A stretch of 50,416 bases of DNA. Source: Paenibacillus polysaccharolyticus (GTDB lineage Bacteria > Bacillota > Bacilli > Paenibacillales > Paenibacillaceae). The stretch lies in NCBI RefSeq assembly GCF_900102085.1, contig NZ_FMVM01000030.1, positions 1-50,416 of the forward strand, written 5' to 3'. Both the position numbers and the translations under genes were made by a program. Below, one piece after another: positions 15,777 through 24,382 of this stretch (within the stretch, counting starts at the first letter, position 1; each line of letters opens with the position of its first letter). The notes beneath the pieces are model-generated. The model had not been told where the DNA came from. It made no database searches and worked only from the letters and a program-made list of their open reading frames with translations.

Positions 15777-17456
15777 TTACATTTTGTCTGGTGCGGATAC
15801 GCCCACCAGACGGAGCGCTGTTGCGATGACGGTGCGAACGGCACCGATCAGCGCCAGGCGCGCCTGGGTCTGCTGCGCGTCTTCGGTAATGACGCGATCA
15901 GCCCGGTAGTAACTATGGAACAGGGATGCCAGTTCGTAGACATAACGAATGATGCGATGCGGCGCATAACCTGTAGCCGCTGCAGCGATCTCTTCAGGTA
16001 ATTCTCCCATTTTACGAAGAAGGTCATACTCGTGCTCGGTAGTCAGCTTGGACAGATCGATCTGTGCCAGTGGCAACAACTCGATACCTTGCTCTTCGGC
16101 TTGACGATACACACTGCACACACGTGCATGTGCATATTGTACGTAGAATACCGGATTTTCATTGGATGTCGAAATCGCCAAATCCATGTCAAAGTCCAGA
16201 TGGGAATCCATGCTACGCATCGTGAAGAAATAACGAATGGCATCAATGCCAACTTCGTCCATCAGATCTTCCATCGTTACAGCTTTACCTGTACGTTTGG
16301 ACATTTTTACTTTCTCGCCATTTTGGAACAAGCTAACCATCTGTGCAATCAAAACTACCAGCTTGTCCGGATCGTTGCCCAGCGCTTGCATTGCTGCTTT
16401 CATACGCGGAATATAGCCGTGGTGATCCGCTCCCCAAATGTTGATCATCGTGTCATAACCACGGGAGTATTTATCGCGGTGATATGCAATATCCGGTGTC
16501 AGATAGGTATACGTACCGTCGTTTTTGATCAGAACGCGCTCCTTGTCATCACCATATTGCATCGTTTTCAACCAAGTTGCGCCGTCTTTTTCATAAATCT
16601 CGTTGCGGTCACGTAGCTCGTCCAGCACGCGAAGCACTTCACCGTTATCATACAGCGATGTTTCGCTGAACCAGATATCGAAATTCACACGGAAGCGGTT
16701 CAGGTCGCGTTTGATCTTGTCCAGTTCTTTCTCCAGACCATAATCACGGAAGTATGCTGCGCGATCTCCCGGGTGCATAGACAGCAAGCTGTCTCCTTTT
16801 TCAGCAACCAGTTCCTTCGCGAAACCTTTAATGTCTTCACCATGGTAGCCATCTTCCGGCATTTCAGCTTCTTGACCCAGCTCTTGCAGATAACGCGCTT
16901 CAATAGAACGGGCCAGATTAAATACCTGGTTACCCGCATCATTAATGTAATATTCACGAGTTACATCGTAACCTGCGTAATCGAGGATGTTGCACAGGGC
17001 ATCCCCTACAGCTGCTCCGCGGGCATGGCCCAGATGCAGACTGCCTGTCGGGTTGGCGCTGACAAATTCCATCTCCACCTTTTTCCCCGCTCCAACATCA
17101 ATTCTTCCGTAGTTCTCGCCTTGCTCATGCACCAAGTTAAGCACGGGATAGAGATAACTCTTGTTCAATTTGAAGTTAATGAATCCTGGTCCTGCAATCT
17201 CCGCCTTTTCAATTCCGGCTTCTGCAAGATTCAGGTTAGCGATGATTTCCTCGGCAATCTGACGAGGGTTCCGTTTGGCAATCTTGGTCAACTGCATCGC
17301 TGCATTGGTAGCCAGATCACCATGGGACTTCTCGCGCGGCACTTCAAGTGTAATAGCTGGAAGCTCTTCCTGTGTTACGATGCCAGCAGCAACAATCGCA
17401 TTGCCAATGGCTGTACTTACCCGTTCGTTAATCGTATCTAGTGGATTACGTGTCAT
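15777..17456 (-). CDS. argS: arginyl-tRNA synthetase
   Basis: 559 residues. Class I synthetase. The HIGH-like HLGHARGA motif (about 130), the KMSKRTGKAVT signature (about 373) and the C-terminal anticodon-binding (DALR) domain ending in S-A-P-D-K-M are all present. ATG at 17456 overlaps the stop codon of the upstream DUF1934 gene (ATGA), so the two are translationally coupled, as argS and ywiB are neighbours in B. subtilis. The gene ends directly at the hairpin array, which may serve as its 3' boundary since no standard terminator is seen. Confidence 0.96.
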   Translation of the reverse strand: MTRNPLDTINERVSTAIGNAIVAAGIVTQEELPAITLEVPREKSHGDLATNAAMQLTKIAKRNPRQIAEEIIANLNLAEAGIEKAEIAGPGFINFKLNKSYLYPVLNLVHEQGENYGRIDVGAGKKVEMEFVSANPTGSLHLGHARGAAVGDALCNILDYAGYDVTREYYINDAGNQVFNLARSIEARYLQELGQEAEMPEDGYHGEDIKGFAKELVAEKGDSLLSMHPGDRAAYFRDYGLEKELDKIKRDLNRFRVNFDIWFSETSLYDNGEVLRVLDELRDRNEIYEKDGATWLKTMQYGDDKERVLIKNDGTYTYLTPDIAYHRDKYSRGYDTMINIWGADHHGYIPRMKAAMQALGNDPDKLVVLIAQMVSLFQNGEKVKMSKRTGKAVTMEDLMDEVGIDAIRYFFTMRSMDSHLDFDMDLAISTSNENPVFYVQYAHARVCSVYRQAEEQGIELLPLAQIDLSKLTTEHEYDLLRKMGELPEEIAAAATGYAPHRIIRYVYELASLFHSYYRADRVITEDAQQTQARLALIGAVRTVIATALRLVGVSAPDKM

Positions 17457-17878
17457 GAATTTGGTTCCTCCTGTATATGCAAACTAATCGCAAAATGTCC
17501 GGCTTCTTCATCAAAGCGGTAAAAGTCGTAGCTCCACGCTGCGCGTGCGCTCAATCCCTGAATGGAAAGTTCCAGCTTCTGTGTATGCGTGGACAGGGCA
17601 AACGACATATATGGTGAACGGTAGAAACCTGGAAGCTTTCGGTTTAATTCAAACGTCTGCTCCGACTCCACCTCACCATGACGTATAATCTTGATGGATT
17701 GTCCGCCCAGCTTCAATGTTGTACGAGTGATGCCTCCCTCGGGTCCAGCCTGTGGCTCTTCGTAACGAACATACAAGTATGCTCCCTTGACCACAGCTTC
17801 TCCCTGCATTTCCTGCAGTACATCTTCCCCTTCATAACGGCTGTGCAGCCGGATCTGAACCGGTCGCATCTTCGACAT
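17453..17878 (-). CDS. ywiB: DUF1934 beta-barrel protein (YwiB-like)
   Basis: 141 residues, soluble, rich in alternating beta strands, in keeping with the small lipocalin-like barrel of the DUF1934/YwiB family. Its function is not established. ATG at 17878 is followed by the family-typical start and the gene overlaps argS by four bases. The conserved pairing with argS in Bacillales suggests a link to arginine or tRNA metabolism, but that is only inference. Confidence 0.85.
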   Translation of the reverse strand: MSKMRPVQIRLHSRYEGEDVLQEMQGEAVVKGAYLYVRYEEPQAGPEGGITRTTLKLGGQSIKIIRHGEVESEQTFELNRKLPGFYRSPYMSFALSTHTQKLELSIQGLSARAAWSYDFYRFDEEAGHFAISLHIQEEPNS

Positions 17879-18072
17879 GAATGTTAACCTCCATTATATT
17901 CGAGGCGACGCAAAATCAGGACAGCTGGTGAGAACAGCCCTTCCTGAATGGTTGTGTCGCTATACACGCTCATATTCCGAATAAACTTGCTCTCCTACAC
18001 TCTACTGTATAACTATATCCAGTTCACCCGCTCAATTCAAATCCAAATTCAGAGTTTTTTTGTTATGACATC

Positions 18073-18108
18073 AAAAAGGAGAGCTGCACACGTATCGTGC
18101 AGCCCTCC
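18073..18108 (-). terminator. terminator after the GH51 / zinc-protein operon
   Basis: Minus strand GGAGGGCTGCAC, loop, GTGCAGCTCTCC, then TTTTTG. Confidence 0.8.
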
Positions 18109-18282
18109 CTTAATTCACATCTATCTCGTTATCTTGCTTCATCATCTGGCTGTCTGACTTCATTCACTTTGCCACTTTGCTTCATTGGGCTTGCTCTCTT
18201 ACTACATTATAATGAAACGTATCTAGGCAATATAACAACATACTTGTTTACCCAGTTTCAAACATAAAATGATGAACTCTGT

Positions 18283-18588
18283 TCATGCCCACTGCGATGC
18301 ATACGGATAGGGACAGGTGGAATCGGCCAGTTTCGCGCGCACTTGTACAAGGCAGCCGCAGTGCCGGCATGTTGTTCCATATTGCAGATCAGGGCAGCCT
18401 GAGCAGATCGCAAGGCGACGCTCATACTCCTCATCCTCTACCGTAGTGCGTGAGCGTGAAGCGATCTCCACCAGACGAGCCATTTTGGCATCACTGATAT
18501 GAATATCATACTGGCTGTCACAACCCTTACAGGGTTCGTTTCTTCCCTCACGGGGCTGCTGTTGGTATTGGTGATTGCTAGGCTTCAT
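18283..18588 (-). CDS. small cysteine-rich zinc-ribbon protein (DUF6171-like)
   Basis: 101 residues with cysteines in pairs: CKGC near 20, CSGC near 62, CRHCGC near 74, and one more near 92. These look like two metal-binding knuckles flanking a charged helix. No enzyme motif or membrane segment. ATG at 18588 lies three bases after the stop of the arabinofuranosidase gene and has only a weak TAAGG just before it, so its translation probably depends on the upstream gene. Family assignment is from memory of similar Paenibacillus proteins; the function is unknown. Confidence 0.65.
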   Translation of the reverse strand: MKPSNHQYQQQPREGRNEPCKGCDSQYDIHISDAKMARLVEIASRSRTTVEDEEYERRLAICSGCPDLQYGTTCRHCGCLVQVRAKLADSTCPYPYASQWA

Positions 18589-18591
18589 ACC

Positions 18592-20073
18592 TTAACCCTG
18601 AACAGCGACCACACCAACGGAAGCCGGAGGTAACACAAAACGCAATGTATTATTCTCCAAAACAAGCCCTTCCCAAGCTACAAGTTTCACCTGATCTGGC
18701 TGTTCAAACGTATTAAATGCCCCAAAGTCAGTGTTATGGAGCAACTGTCCCGATACGCTTGCCGCTTGACCTGCCTCCAGTTGCACGACTACTTCAAGCT
18801 CATCCGTATGACTGATATTACATCCTGTCACATGAATAACGCCATCTTTGTTCCGTGATGCAGACAGACTAAGTTGCGGAATCGTCTCCTCACCAAATGT
18901 ATACCCCGGGCTCTCATAACTGAGATCCAGACGCTGTGCATCCATATGGACCTGATACATATCGAACACATGGTACGTCGGCGTCAGGATCATTTTATCC
19001 CCTTCAGTAAACACAAGCGATTGAAGTACATTAACGATCTGAGCCAGATTCGCCATATGCACCCGTTTGTTATGCTGATTGAAGATGTTCAGGTTCACCG
19101 CCGCAAGTACTGCATCCCGCATGGTATTCTGCTGGTATAGAAAACCCGGATTGGTTCCTGGTTCAACGTTGTACCATGTCCCCCACTCATCTACGATAAT
19201 GCCTACTCGGCCTTCCGGATCATATTTGTCCATGATCTCGGAGTGCTTTACAAGTAATTCATCCATAAACAGCGTTTTTTTCAATGTAGTGAACCATTCA
19301 GCCTCTCCAAAACCGGTAGCATTCCCTTTATCTTCCCATACACCTGTCGGAATCGTGTAATAATGAAGGCTAATGCCATCCATGAAACGGGCTGCTTCTC
19401 TCATCAACACTTCCATCCACTCATAGTTGCTGTCGTTCGGTCCACAAGCAATTTTGTAAATCTGATTTTCTGAATAATTACGTACATATGTAGCGTAACG
19501 ACGATATTCATCCGCATAATACTCTGGACGCATGTTGCCACCGCAGCCCCAGTTCTCATTGCCGACGCCAAAATACTTCAGCTTCCACGGTTCTTCCCGG
19601 CCGTTCTGCTTCCGCCAGTTCGCCATAGGAGACTCACCATCAAACGTAATGTACTCTACCCACTCCTGCATTTCCTGCACGGTTCCACTGCCTAGGTTGC
19701 CGCTGATATAAGGTTCTGCCCCCAGCAGTTCACACAGCCTCATGAATTCATGTGTACCAAAATGGTTATTCTCTTCCACGCCACCCCAGTGGGTATTAAT
19801 CATGCGTGCACGTTCACTTTTTGGCCCTACACCATCCTTCCAGTGATATTCATCAGCAAAACAACCACCTGGCCAGCGAAGCACAGGAATGTTCAGCTTC
19901 TGAAGTGCCGCAAGTACATCGTTCCGAATACCTTCCGTATTTGGAATAGGTGAATCTTCACCCACCCAGAGGCCTTCATAAATACAACGTCCCAAATGCT
20001 CGGAAAAGTGACCATATATATTGCGATTTATTAATCCTTTATCTGAATCAGCCTTTAAAATAACATTAACCAT
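18592..20073 (-). CDS. abfA: alpha-N-arabinofuranosidase, GH51
   Basis: 493 residues, no signal peptide, so cytoplasmic. GH51 enzymes remove terminal L-arabinofuranose from imported arabino-oligosaccharides. The acid/base glutamate is E173 in GNENWGCGG and the nucleophile E296 in DEWGTWY; the (beta/alpha)8 barrel is followed by the C-terminal beta domain. ATG at 20073 follows AAGGAGG by about 8 bases. A cre site overlaps its promoter, so repression by CcpA on preferred sugars is expected. No transporter or arabinose genes are adjacent. Confidence 0.92.
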   Translation of the reverse strand: MVNVILKADSDKGLINRNIYGHFSEHLGRCIYEGLWVGEDSPIPNTEGIRNDVLAALQKLNIPVLRWPGGCFADEYHWKDGVGPKSERARMINTHWGGVEENNHFGTHEFMRLCELLGAEPYISGNLGSGTVQEMQEWVEYITFDGESPMANWRKQNGREEPWKLKYFGVGNENWGCGGNMRPEYYADEYRRYATYVRNYSENQIYKIACGPNDSNYEWMEVLMREAARFMDGISLHYYTIPTGVWEDKGNATGFGEAEWFTTLKKTLFMDELLVKHSEIMDKYDPEGRVGIIVDEWGTWYNVEPGTNPGFLYQQNTMRDAVLAAVNLNIFNQHNKRVHMANLAQIVNVLQSLVFTEGDKMILTPTYHVFDMYQVHMDAQRLDLSYESPGYTFGEETIPQLSLSASRNKDGVIHVTGCNISHTDELEVVVQLEAGQAASVSGQLLHNTDFGAFNTFEQPDQVKLVAWEGLVLENNTLRFVLPPASVGVVAVQG

Positions 20074-20097
20074 TATTCCAACCTCCTTGAAATATGT

Positions 20098-20137
20098 TGT
20101 CAACGCTTACAATAACCCGTTTTGAGACAGGTTTCAA
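20098..20137 (-). promoter_or_regulatory. GH51 promoter with overlapping cre site
   Basis: Promoter: minus strand TTGAAA (20132-20137), 17 bases, TATTGT (20109-20114). Operator: TGTAAGCGTTGACA at 20098-20111 fits the CcpA cre consensus TGWAANCGNTNWCA at every position and overlaps the end of the -10 and the start site, a position where CcpA blocks initiation. Confidence 0.75.
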
Positions 20138-20152
20138 CCCTTTTGTTTCCTG

Positions 20153-20194
20153 AAAAAAAAGCCCTTTTCCATATTAAATCTCAGGAAAAGCGCC
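20153..20194 (-). terminator. terminator after the BNR-repeat protein gene
   Basis: Minus strand GCGCTTTTCC, loop, GGAAAAGGGC, then eight T. Confidence 0.7.
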
Positions 20195-20288
20195 CAATAT
20201 GAGGTTACATCATTTAAATTCAATTAAAAATACACATAGATCGTTTTTACTATGAATTAGCTAATACATTAATTCATTTTATAATTTG

Positions 20289-21491
20289 TTAATTCTGTTC
20301 TGAGCGAAATGAAATTTTTGCCGACCAGGTTATTCCACCGTCCGTTGTCTCATAGACGGCAGGCCTGTTCTCACTTGTGACAACGAGCCAGCCGATCTTG
20401 GTTGTAGGGAACGAGATACGGGAGCTGTAGCCTTGAGCTTTCAGATCAATGTTTTTCCACGTGGAACCTGCATCAAAGGATCGTCCAATTCCAACCTTGT
20501 CCGCAGCAGGTGATCCAGCAGAGAGATATGCAGTCTGGTTACCAATCAGTGCCATGTTGCCTGGATGCCCACCGGGATTAGCCGGTCCGGTTCCTTTGCC
20601 ATCTTGATTGGCACCGGGGGCCGGCCCTGCGCCTGCTGTCGATTGAGCGAAAACCTGCCTCCAGCTCTCTCCTTGATCACCACTCGCATACAGGGAGTAG
20701 GATTGCTGGGACATGCCCGCATCCCCATATAGGATAGCCCATACCTGAGATCCATTTGCATACACGTCTGCTCCGTTCCATGTACCGGATTTCACCTGAA
20801 GAGCTGTATTCCAGCTCTTGCCTCCATTACTTGTCTTCTCGATCTTATAGCCTGTCCCAGGTACAACTACAACAGCATATCCTAGTTTGTCTGTAGTGAA
20901 CGCAGCGGCCCTCGTGTTGGCTGGTGTAGTTATTTTACTCCATGTCACACCGCCATCGGCAGTTCGATACGCACCGTTATAGCTGTATCCGTAACCGTTA
21001 TTTTTATCACTAAAATCAATCCGCTTGAACGGCGGAACACCTGGTGTACTCAGTCTCTTCCAGTGTGAACCTCCATCGTCCGTACGTATGAGATACGTTA
21101 GTGAGGAGCCCTTCACGCCCGCCAGTGCATACCCTGTAACGTTATTTGGGAAGTTTAATTGTTCGAACTGCCACTGTCCCGTGTATATGGGTTGCCAAGT
21201 ACAGCCTGCATTCGAAGTTCCAATCAAGAATCCTTTACCTGCCGCCCGTCCTGTAGTTTGATTTAGAAAATTGATATCCGTGAATTGCAATTGCTGCTCT
21301 TCCACGCCACTGCCTTTTTTCAGTTCTGATGTCAGTCCATGATCTCCTGTGCCACATGTTGCGGTTGAAGGTGCTGCGCTAGCATCAGGTAAAGTATGAG
21401 CCTGTCCCATTCCCCATAATAGTGTAAGCACTAGAGTTATCACACTTGCTCGTTTCCATGTCTTGGTGTTCTTGGTTGTCTTGATTCTCAT
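20289..21491 (-). CDS. secreted YCF48/BNR-repeat beta-propeller protein
   Basis: 400 residues. A basic N-terminus and hydrophobic segment (about 14-30) form a signal peptide. The rest is built of repeated Asp-box motifs (S/T-x-D/N-G-G-x-T/S-W): RTDDGGSHW, RTADGGVTW, KTSNGGKSW, SGDQGESW, SFDAGSTW and ETTDGGITW, pointing to a six- or seven-bladed propeller like the photosystem assembly factor Ycf48, here certainly with another role. A G/P/A-rich loop near residue 290 interrupts the repeats. ATG at 21491 follows AAGGAGGTG. Its target is unknown. Confidence 0.75.
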   Translation of the reverse strand: MRIKTTKNTKTWKRASVITLVLTLLWGMGQAHTLPDASAAPSTATCGTGDHGLTSELKKGSGVEEQQLQFTDINFLNQTTGRAAGKGFLIGTSNAGCTWQPIYTGQWQFEQLNFPNNVTGYALAGVKGSSLTYLIRTDDGGSHWKRLSTPGVPPFKRIDFSDKNNGYGYSYNGAYRTADGGVTWSKITTPANTRAAAFTTDKLGYAVVVVPGTGYKIEKTSNGGKSWNTALQVKSGTWNGADVYANGSQVWAILYGDAGMSQQSYSLYASGDQGESWRQVFAQSTAGAGPAPGANQDGKGTGPANPGGHPGNMALIGNQTAYLSAGSPAADKVGIGRSFDAGSTWKNIDLKAQGYSSRISFPTTKIGWLVVTSENRPAVYETTDGGITWSAKISFRSEQN

Positions 21492-21580
21492 TGGTAACAC
21501 CTCCTTCTATCGTTTTACCCCAAATCGCGCATCATAACGTAACAATTCGGGTGAAAGCAGATGACAATTTTGCAAGATAA

Positions 21581-21631
21581 AAAACAAAAACCACCTTTAC
21601 CCATGACGGAGTTCATCTGGTTAAAGGTGGT
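21581..21631 (-). terminator. terminator after the 83-residue membrane protein
   Basis: Minus strand ACCACCTTTA, 22-base loop, TAAAGGTGGT, then TTTTGTTTTTT. Confidence 0.75.
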
Positions 21632-21667
21632 GTGCAATACGTTATGTGTCTCTGTCTCCATTCATTC

Positions 21668-21919
21668 TTATGACAATGAATAAGACTGAATAGCCATCAT
21701 AACAAAACTGATACTTAGGATCAGACATAAAGCGAAAGAGATTTTACTGGATTTATATTCCCTGATGGCATAAGCACCAAATAACATTGCCAGATTTACA
21801 AGCATAAAGCTGAAATTAAAATAACCTATCATGGCTACAACCAGTTGAATAATAAATATGGTTGTAATGGTAACAAACCATTTGGGGAACATACTCAAAT
21901 GTGCTCGAATGGCGTACAT
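21668..21919 (-). CDS. small membrane protein, unknown
   Basis: 83 residues with about three hydrophobic segments (14-32, 36-52, 60-78) and short charged loops. ATG at 21919 follows GAGGTGGAG at good spacing and its own terminator lies downstream, so it is very likely a real gene. I do not recognise a family. Confidence 0.6.
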   Translation of the reverse strand: MYAIRAHLSMFPKWFVTITTIFIIQLVVAMIGYFNFSFMLVNLAMLFGAYAIREYKSSKISFALCLILSISFVMMAIQSYSLS

Positions 21920-21960
21920 ATAATCTCCACCTCACTTCTATAGAGTAATAGGAACGTATG

Positions 21961-21969
21961 TGCTATAAT
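21961..21969 (+). promoter_or_regulatory. extended -10 promoter of the small cationic peptide gene
   Basis: TGCTATAAT: TGN followed by a perfect TATAAT. No good -35 at 17 bases. Confidence 0.5.
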
Positions 21970-22043
21970 TAGAGGTATGGACTTATGATTGAGTGTGGAT
22001 GTTTTATGATCACGGCGTTGCTGTCCGAAAGGGGGTGACGTCG

Positions 22044-22175
22044 ATGGTCAAACTTGTGGCGTTGCTTGATGTAATCCGGTGGATTGCTGCGATCCTCAGC
22101 ATTGTGCTGAGTGGACGAAGGCTTTACCGTTGGTTGCGTAAAAAGTTTCGTAACAAGCAAAAACCCACCTCATAA
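22044..22175 (+). CDS. small hydrophobic cationic peptide, possible type I toxin
   Basis: 43 residues: a short start (MVKLVALLDVI), one predicted membrane helix (about 8-23) and a strongly basic tail (RRLYRWLRKKFRNKQK). ATG at 22044 follows AAGGGGGTG by about 6 bases; a longer in-frame start at 21993 has no ribosome binding site. The stop codon sits inside a bidirectional terminator, and a promoter on the opposite strand points at the gene. This architecture recalls Bacillus TxpA/RatA and related type I toxins, although I see no direct sequence match. An antimicrobial-like or unexpressed peptide is also possible. Confidence 0.5.
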   Translation: MVKLVALLDVIRWIAAILSIVLSGRRLYRWLRKKFRNKQKPTS

Positions 22176-22205
22176 GGTTGATCGCCTGACGGTGGGTTTT
22201 GCTTG
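22154..22205. terminator. bidirectional terminator at the end of the peptide gene
   Basis: CAAGCAAAAACCCACC (22154-22169) pairs with GGTGGGTTTTGCTTG (22191-22205) with one bulged base. T runs occur on both strands (TTTT plus, TTTTT minus), so it can end transcripts from either side. Confidence 0.7.
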
Positions 22206-22259
22206 AATAGCATTATTTAATTCATGCACGCCGTGGCAATCCACAGCCTTTCGGGTCCT

Positions 22260-22299
22260 AAGAGTCATTATCGCGCCAACGATAATGACTCTTTATTTA
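22260..22299. terminator. second perfect hairpin downstream of the peptide gene
   Basis: AAGAGTCATTATCG (22260-22273), CGCCAA loop, CGATAATGACTCTT (22280-22293): a 14-bp perfect stem. On the plus strand TTTATTT follows; on the minus strand there is no T run. Confidence 0.6.
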
Positions 22300-22377
22300 G
22301 TATATGGTCGAACCCGCAGACCCTATACTTCACGACCACAATATATTAATTAAATATATTACTATACTTCTGTTTCC

Positions 22378-22406
22378 AGTATAACATAGCTCGAAACAGA
22401 AGTTAA
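22378..22406 (-). promoter_or_regulatory. candidate promoter of a minus-strand RNA facing the peptide gene
   Basis: Minus strand TTAACT (22401-22406), 17 bases, TGT-TATACT (-10 at 22378-22383). It lies just after the speB stop and within an 11-bp inverted repeat (22367-22404) that could alternatively be a speB 3' hairpin. A transcript from here would run to the bidirectional terminator at 22154. Confidence 0.4.
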
Positions 22407-22412
22407 GTTCAC

Positions 22413-23282
22413 TTACTTCACGAATCCAAGCAGCATTTCACGAATCAACTTGGCAGCTACGATCTGTGTCTGTTGTGTCGGATCATAGATTGGTGCTACT
22501 TCCACCAAGTCACAGCCAACAACGTTCACATCCGATCCAGCAATCATGTGAACCGCTTCAAGCAGTTCTTTGGATGTGATTCCGCCAGCTTCCGCTGTTC
22601 CAGTTCCTGGTGCAGCAGACGGATCAAGCACGTCGATGTCGATCGTTACATAAACTGGACGGTTGCCCATTTTCGGAAGAGCTTCCTTCATTGGAGCCGC
22701 TACTTCAAACGGGTAGAAGTTAATGTTCTCACGACCATACTGGAATTCCTCGCGGGAGCCGGAACGGATACCGAATTGATAAATATTTTGACCGCCCATC
22801 AGTTCAGCAGCTTTACGCACAGGTGTGGAGTGAGACAGAGGCTCGCCTTCATAGTGTTCACGAAGGTCTGCGTGTGCATCAATGTGGATCAGAATGAGAT
22901 CCGGATATTTCTTGTACATCTGTTGAATCACGGGCCATGTCACCAGATGCTCGCCGCCCAGGCCAATCGGGAACTTGTCATCTGCCAGCAGGTTGCCGAT
23001 GTACTCATGGATAACCTCAAGGCTGCGTCCCGCGTTGCCGAACGGCAAAAGCAGGTCTCCCGCATCAAAATAAGTCATATCCACGATACTTTTATCCAGA
23101 TACGGGCTGTACTCTTCAAGTCCAACCGATGCCTGACGGATATGAGCCGGGCCGAAACGGGAACCCGGACGGAAGCTAACGGTATAGTCCATCGGCATAC
23201 CGTAGATGACCGCTTTGGAATTTTCATAATCCTCAGAGCTGCAAATAAATACGTTTCCTGAATAAGCTTGATCCAGTTTCAT
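22413..23282 (-). CDS. speB: agmatinase
   Basis: 289 residues. Ureohydrolase that splits agmatine to putrescine and urea using two manganese ions. Metal-site motifs are GGEH (about 111), HIDAHADLR and DIDVLDPS; the C-terminal DLVEVAPIYD segment is typical. ATG at 23282 is preferred because AAGGGG is 8 bases away and the resulting M-K-L-D-Q-A-Y-S-G start aligns with B. subtilis SpeB; ATG at 23288 is too close to it. It follows speE after 13 bases, so the pair forms the spermidine operon. The arginine decarboxylase gene is not in the window. Confidence 0.95.
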   Translation of the reverse strand: MKLDQAYSGNVFICSSEDYENSKAVIYGMPMDYTVSFRPGSRFGPAHIRQASVGLEEYSPYLDKSIVDMTYFDAGDLLLPFGNAGRSLEVIHEYIGNLLADDKFPIGLGGEHLVTWPVIQQMYKKYPDLILIHIDAHADLREHYEGEPLSHSTPVRKAAELMGGQNIYQFGIRSGSREEFQYGRENINFYPFEVAAPMKEALPKMGNRPVYVTIDIDVLDPSAAPGTGTAEAGGITSKELLEAVHMIAGSDVNVVGCDLVEVAPIYDPTQQTQIVAAKLIREMLLGFVK

Positions 23283-23295
23283 CTTCATTTCCCCT

Positions 23296-24123
23296 TTATT
23301 TCGTTAAATCTTCCACGAATTTTGGAAGTACAAATGCCGCTTTGTGCAGACGCGGAGAGTAATACTTCGTATCCATCTCCGGAATTTGAGCCTCGTCTAC
23401 CTCAAGTGGATCATGCCTTTTACTGCCCATGGTAAATGTCCATAGACCACTTGGGTAGGTTGGAATATTACAGCCGTACACATGTACGATCGGGAAGATT
23501 TCTTTGACATCTTTGTTCACCTTCTGGATCAGATCCGCCTTAAACCAAGGGTTGTCCGTCTGGGCAACGAAGATTCCGTCTTCTTTGAGTGCTTCATAGA
23601 TCCCCTGATAGAAACCGCGCTCGAAGAGCGGAGCAGCTGGGCCTACAGGTTCTGTTGAGTCTACGATAATAACATCGTACTCATCTTTATGTTCAATGAT
23701 ATGCATGTAACCATCGTTAACGAGCACTTCAACGTTCGGCTCATCAAGCTTGCCGGCGATTTCAGGTAAATACATTTTGGAATATTCGATCACTTTACCG
23801 TCAATTTCGACGAGAACTGCTTTTTCTACAGCCGCATGTTTGATGACTTCACGGATTACACCGCCGTCACCGCCGCCAACCACCAGCACTTTTTTCGGGT
23901 TTGGGTGAGTGTTCAAGGCCGGATGTGCCGCCATTTCATGATATACAAACTCGTCCTTAACCGTCGTCATCACCATGCCGTCCAGTACAAGCATATTGCC
24001 GAATTCTTCGGTTTCAACCATCGCGAGATCCTGAAAATCCGTTTGCTCCGTGACGTAAGTCTGCTTAATCTTAGCGGTAATGCCGAACACAGGGGTCTGC
24101 TTCTCTGTAAACCACAATTCCAT
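23296..24123 (-). CDS. speE: spermidine synthase (polyamine aminopropyltransferase)
   Basis: 275 residues. It transfers an aminopropyl group from decarboxylated SAM to putrescine. The nucleotide-binding VVGGGDGGVIREV motif, the catalytic DSTEPVGPA segment and the Q-T-D-N-P-W motif are clear. ATG at 24123 has AAGGTAG 6-7 bases before it; an in-frame extension upstream lacks family similarity. It is the first gene of speE-speB and is divergent from the PBP gene, as speE and pbpG are neighbours in B. subtilis. Confidence 0.95.
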   Translation of the reverse strand: MELWFTEKQTPVFGITAKIKQTYVTEQTDFQDLAMVETEEFGNMLVLDGMVMTTVKDEFVYHEMAAHPALNTHPNPKKVLVVGGGDGGVIREVIKHAAVEKAVLVEIDGKVIEYSKMYLPEIAGKLDEPNVEVLVNDGYMHIIEHKDEYDVIIVDSTEPVGPAAPLFERGFYQGIYEALKEDGIFVAQTDNPWFKADLIQKVNKDVKEIFPIVHVYGCNIPTYPSGLWTFTMGSKRHDPLEVDEAQIPEMDTKYYSPRLHKAAFVLPKFVEDLTK

Positions 24124-24382
24124 GATCGCTACCTTCTTTCCGTAAAAGTAATGAGTGATCATTTTAAAATGCATAATCACTGGTCTGTTCGTCCACACAT
24201 GCTTTAGTATGTTGTGCCGAACCCTACCTTTTCATTACCCTTTTGCATTATACGCGATAGACGATTCAACTGTAAAACGGTTTTCAGGCCAAAATTGGCT
24301 AGAATTTGTTCACTTCGCAGCCCAATTGAATATCCCGGTTATTCCCGTCCCATACTGGAAAGAAAAGAGAGGAGCCCGTTCC

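Noticed and set aside
15408..16001. Several overlapping open frames on both strands in the GC-rich interval
   Set aside because: They follow from the high GC content and the palindromes; none has a ribosome binding site or a recognisable domain, and several overlap argS.
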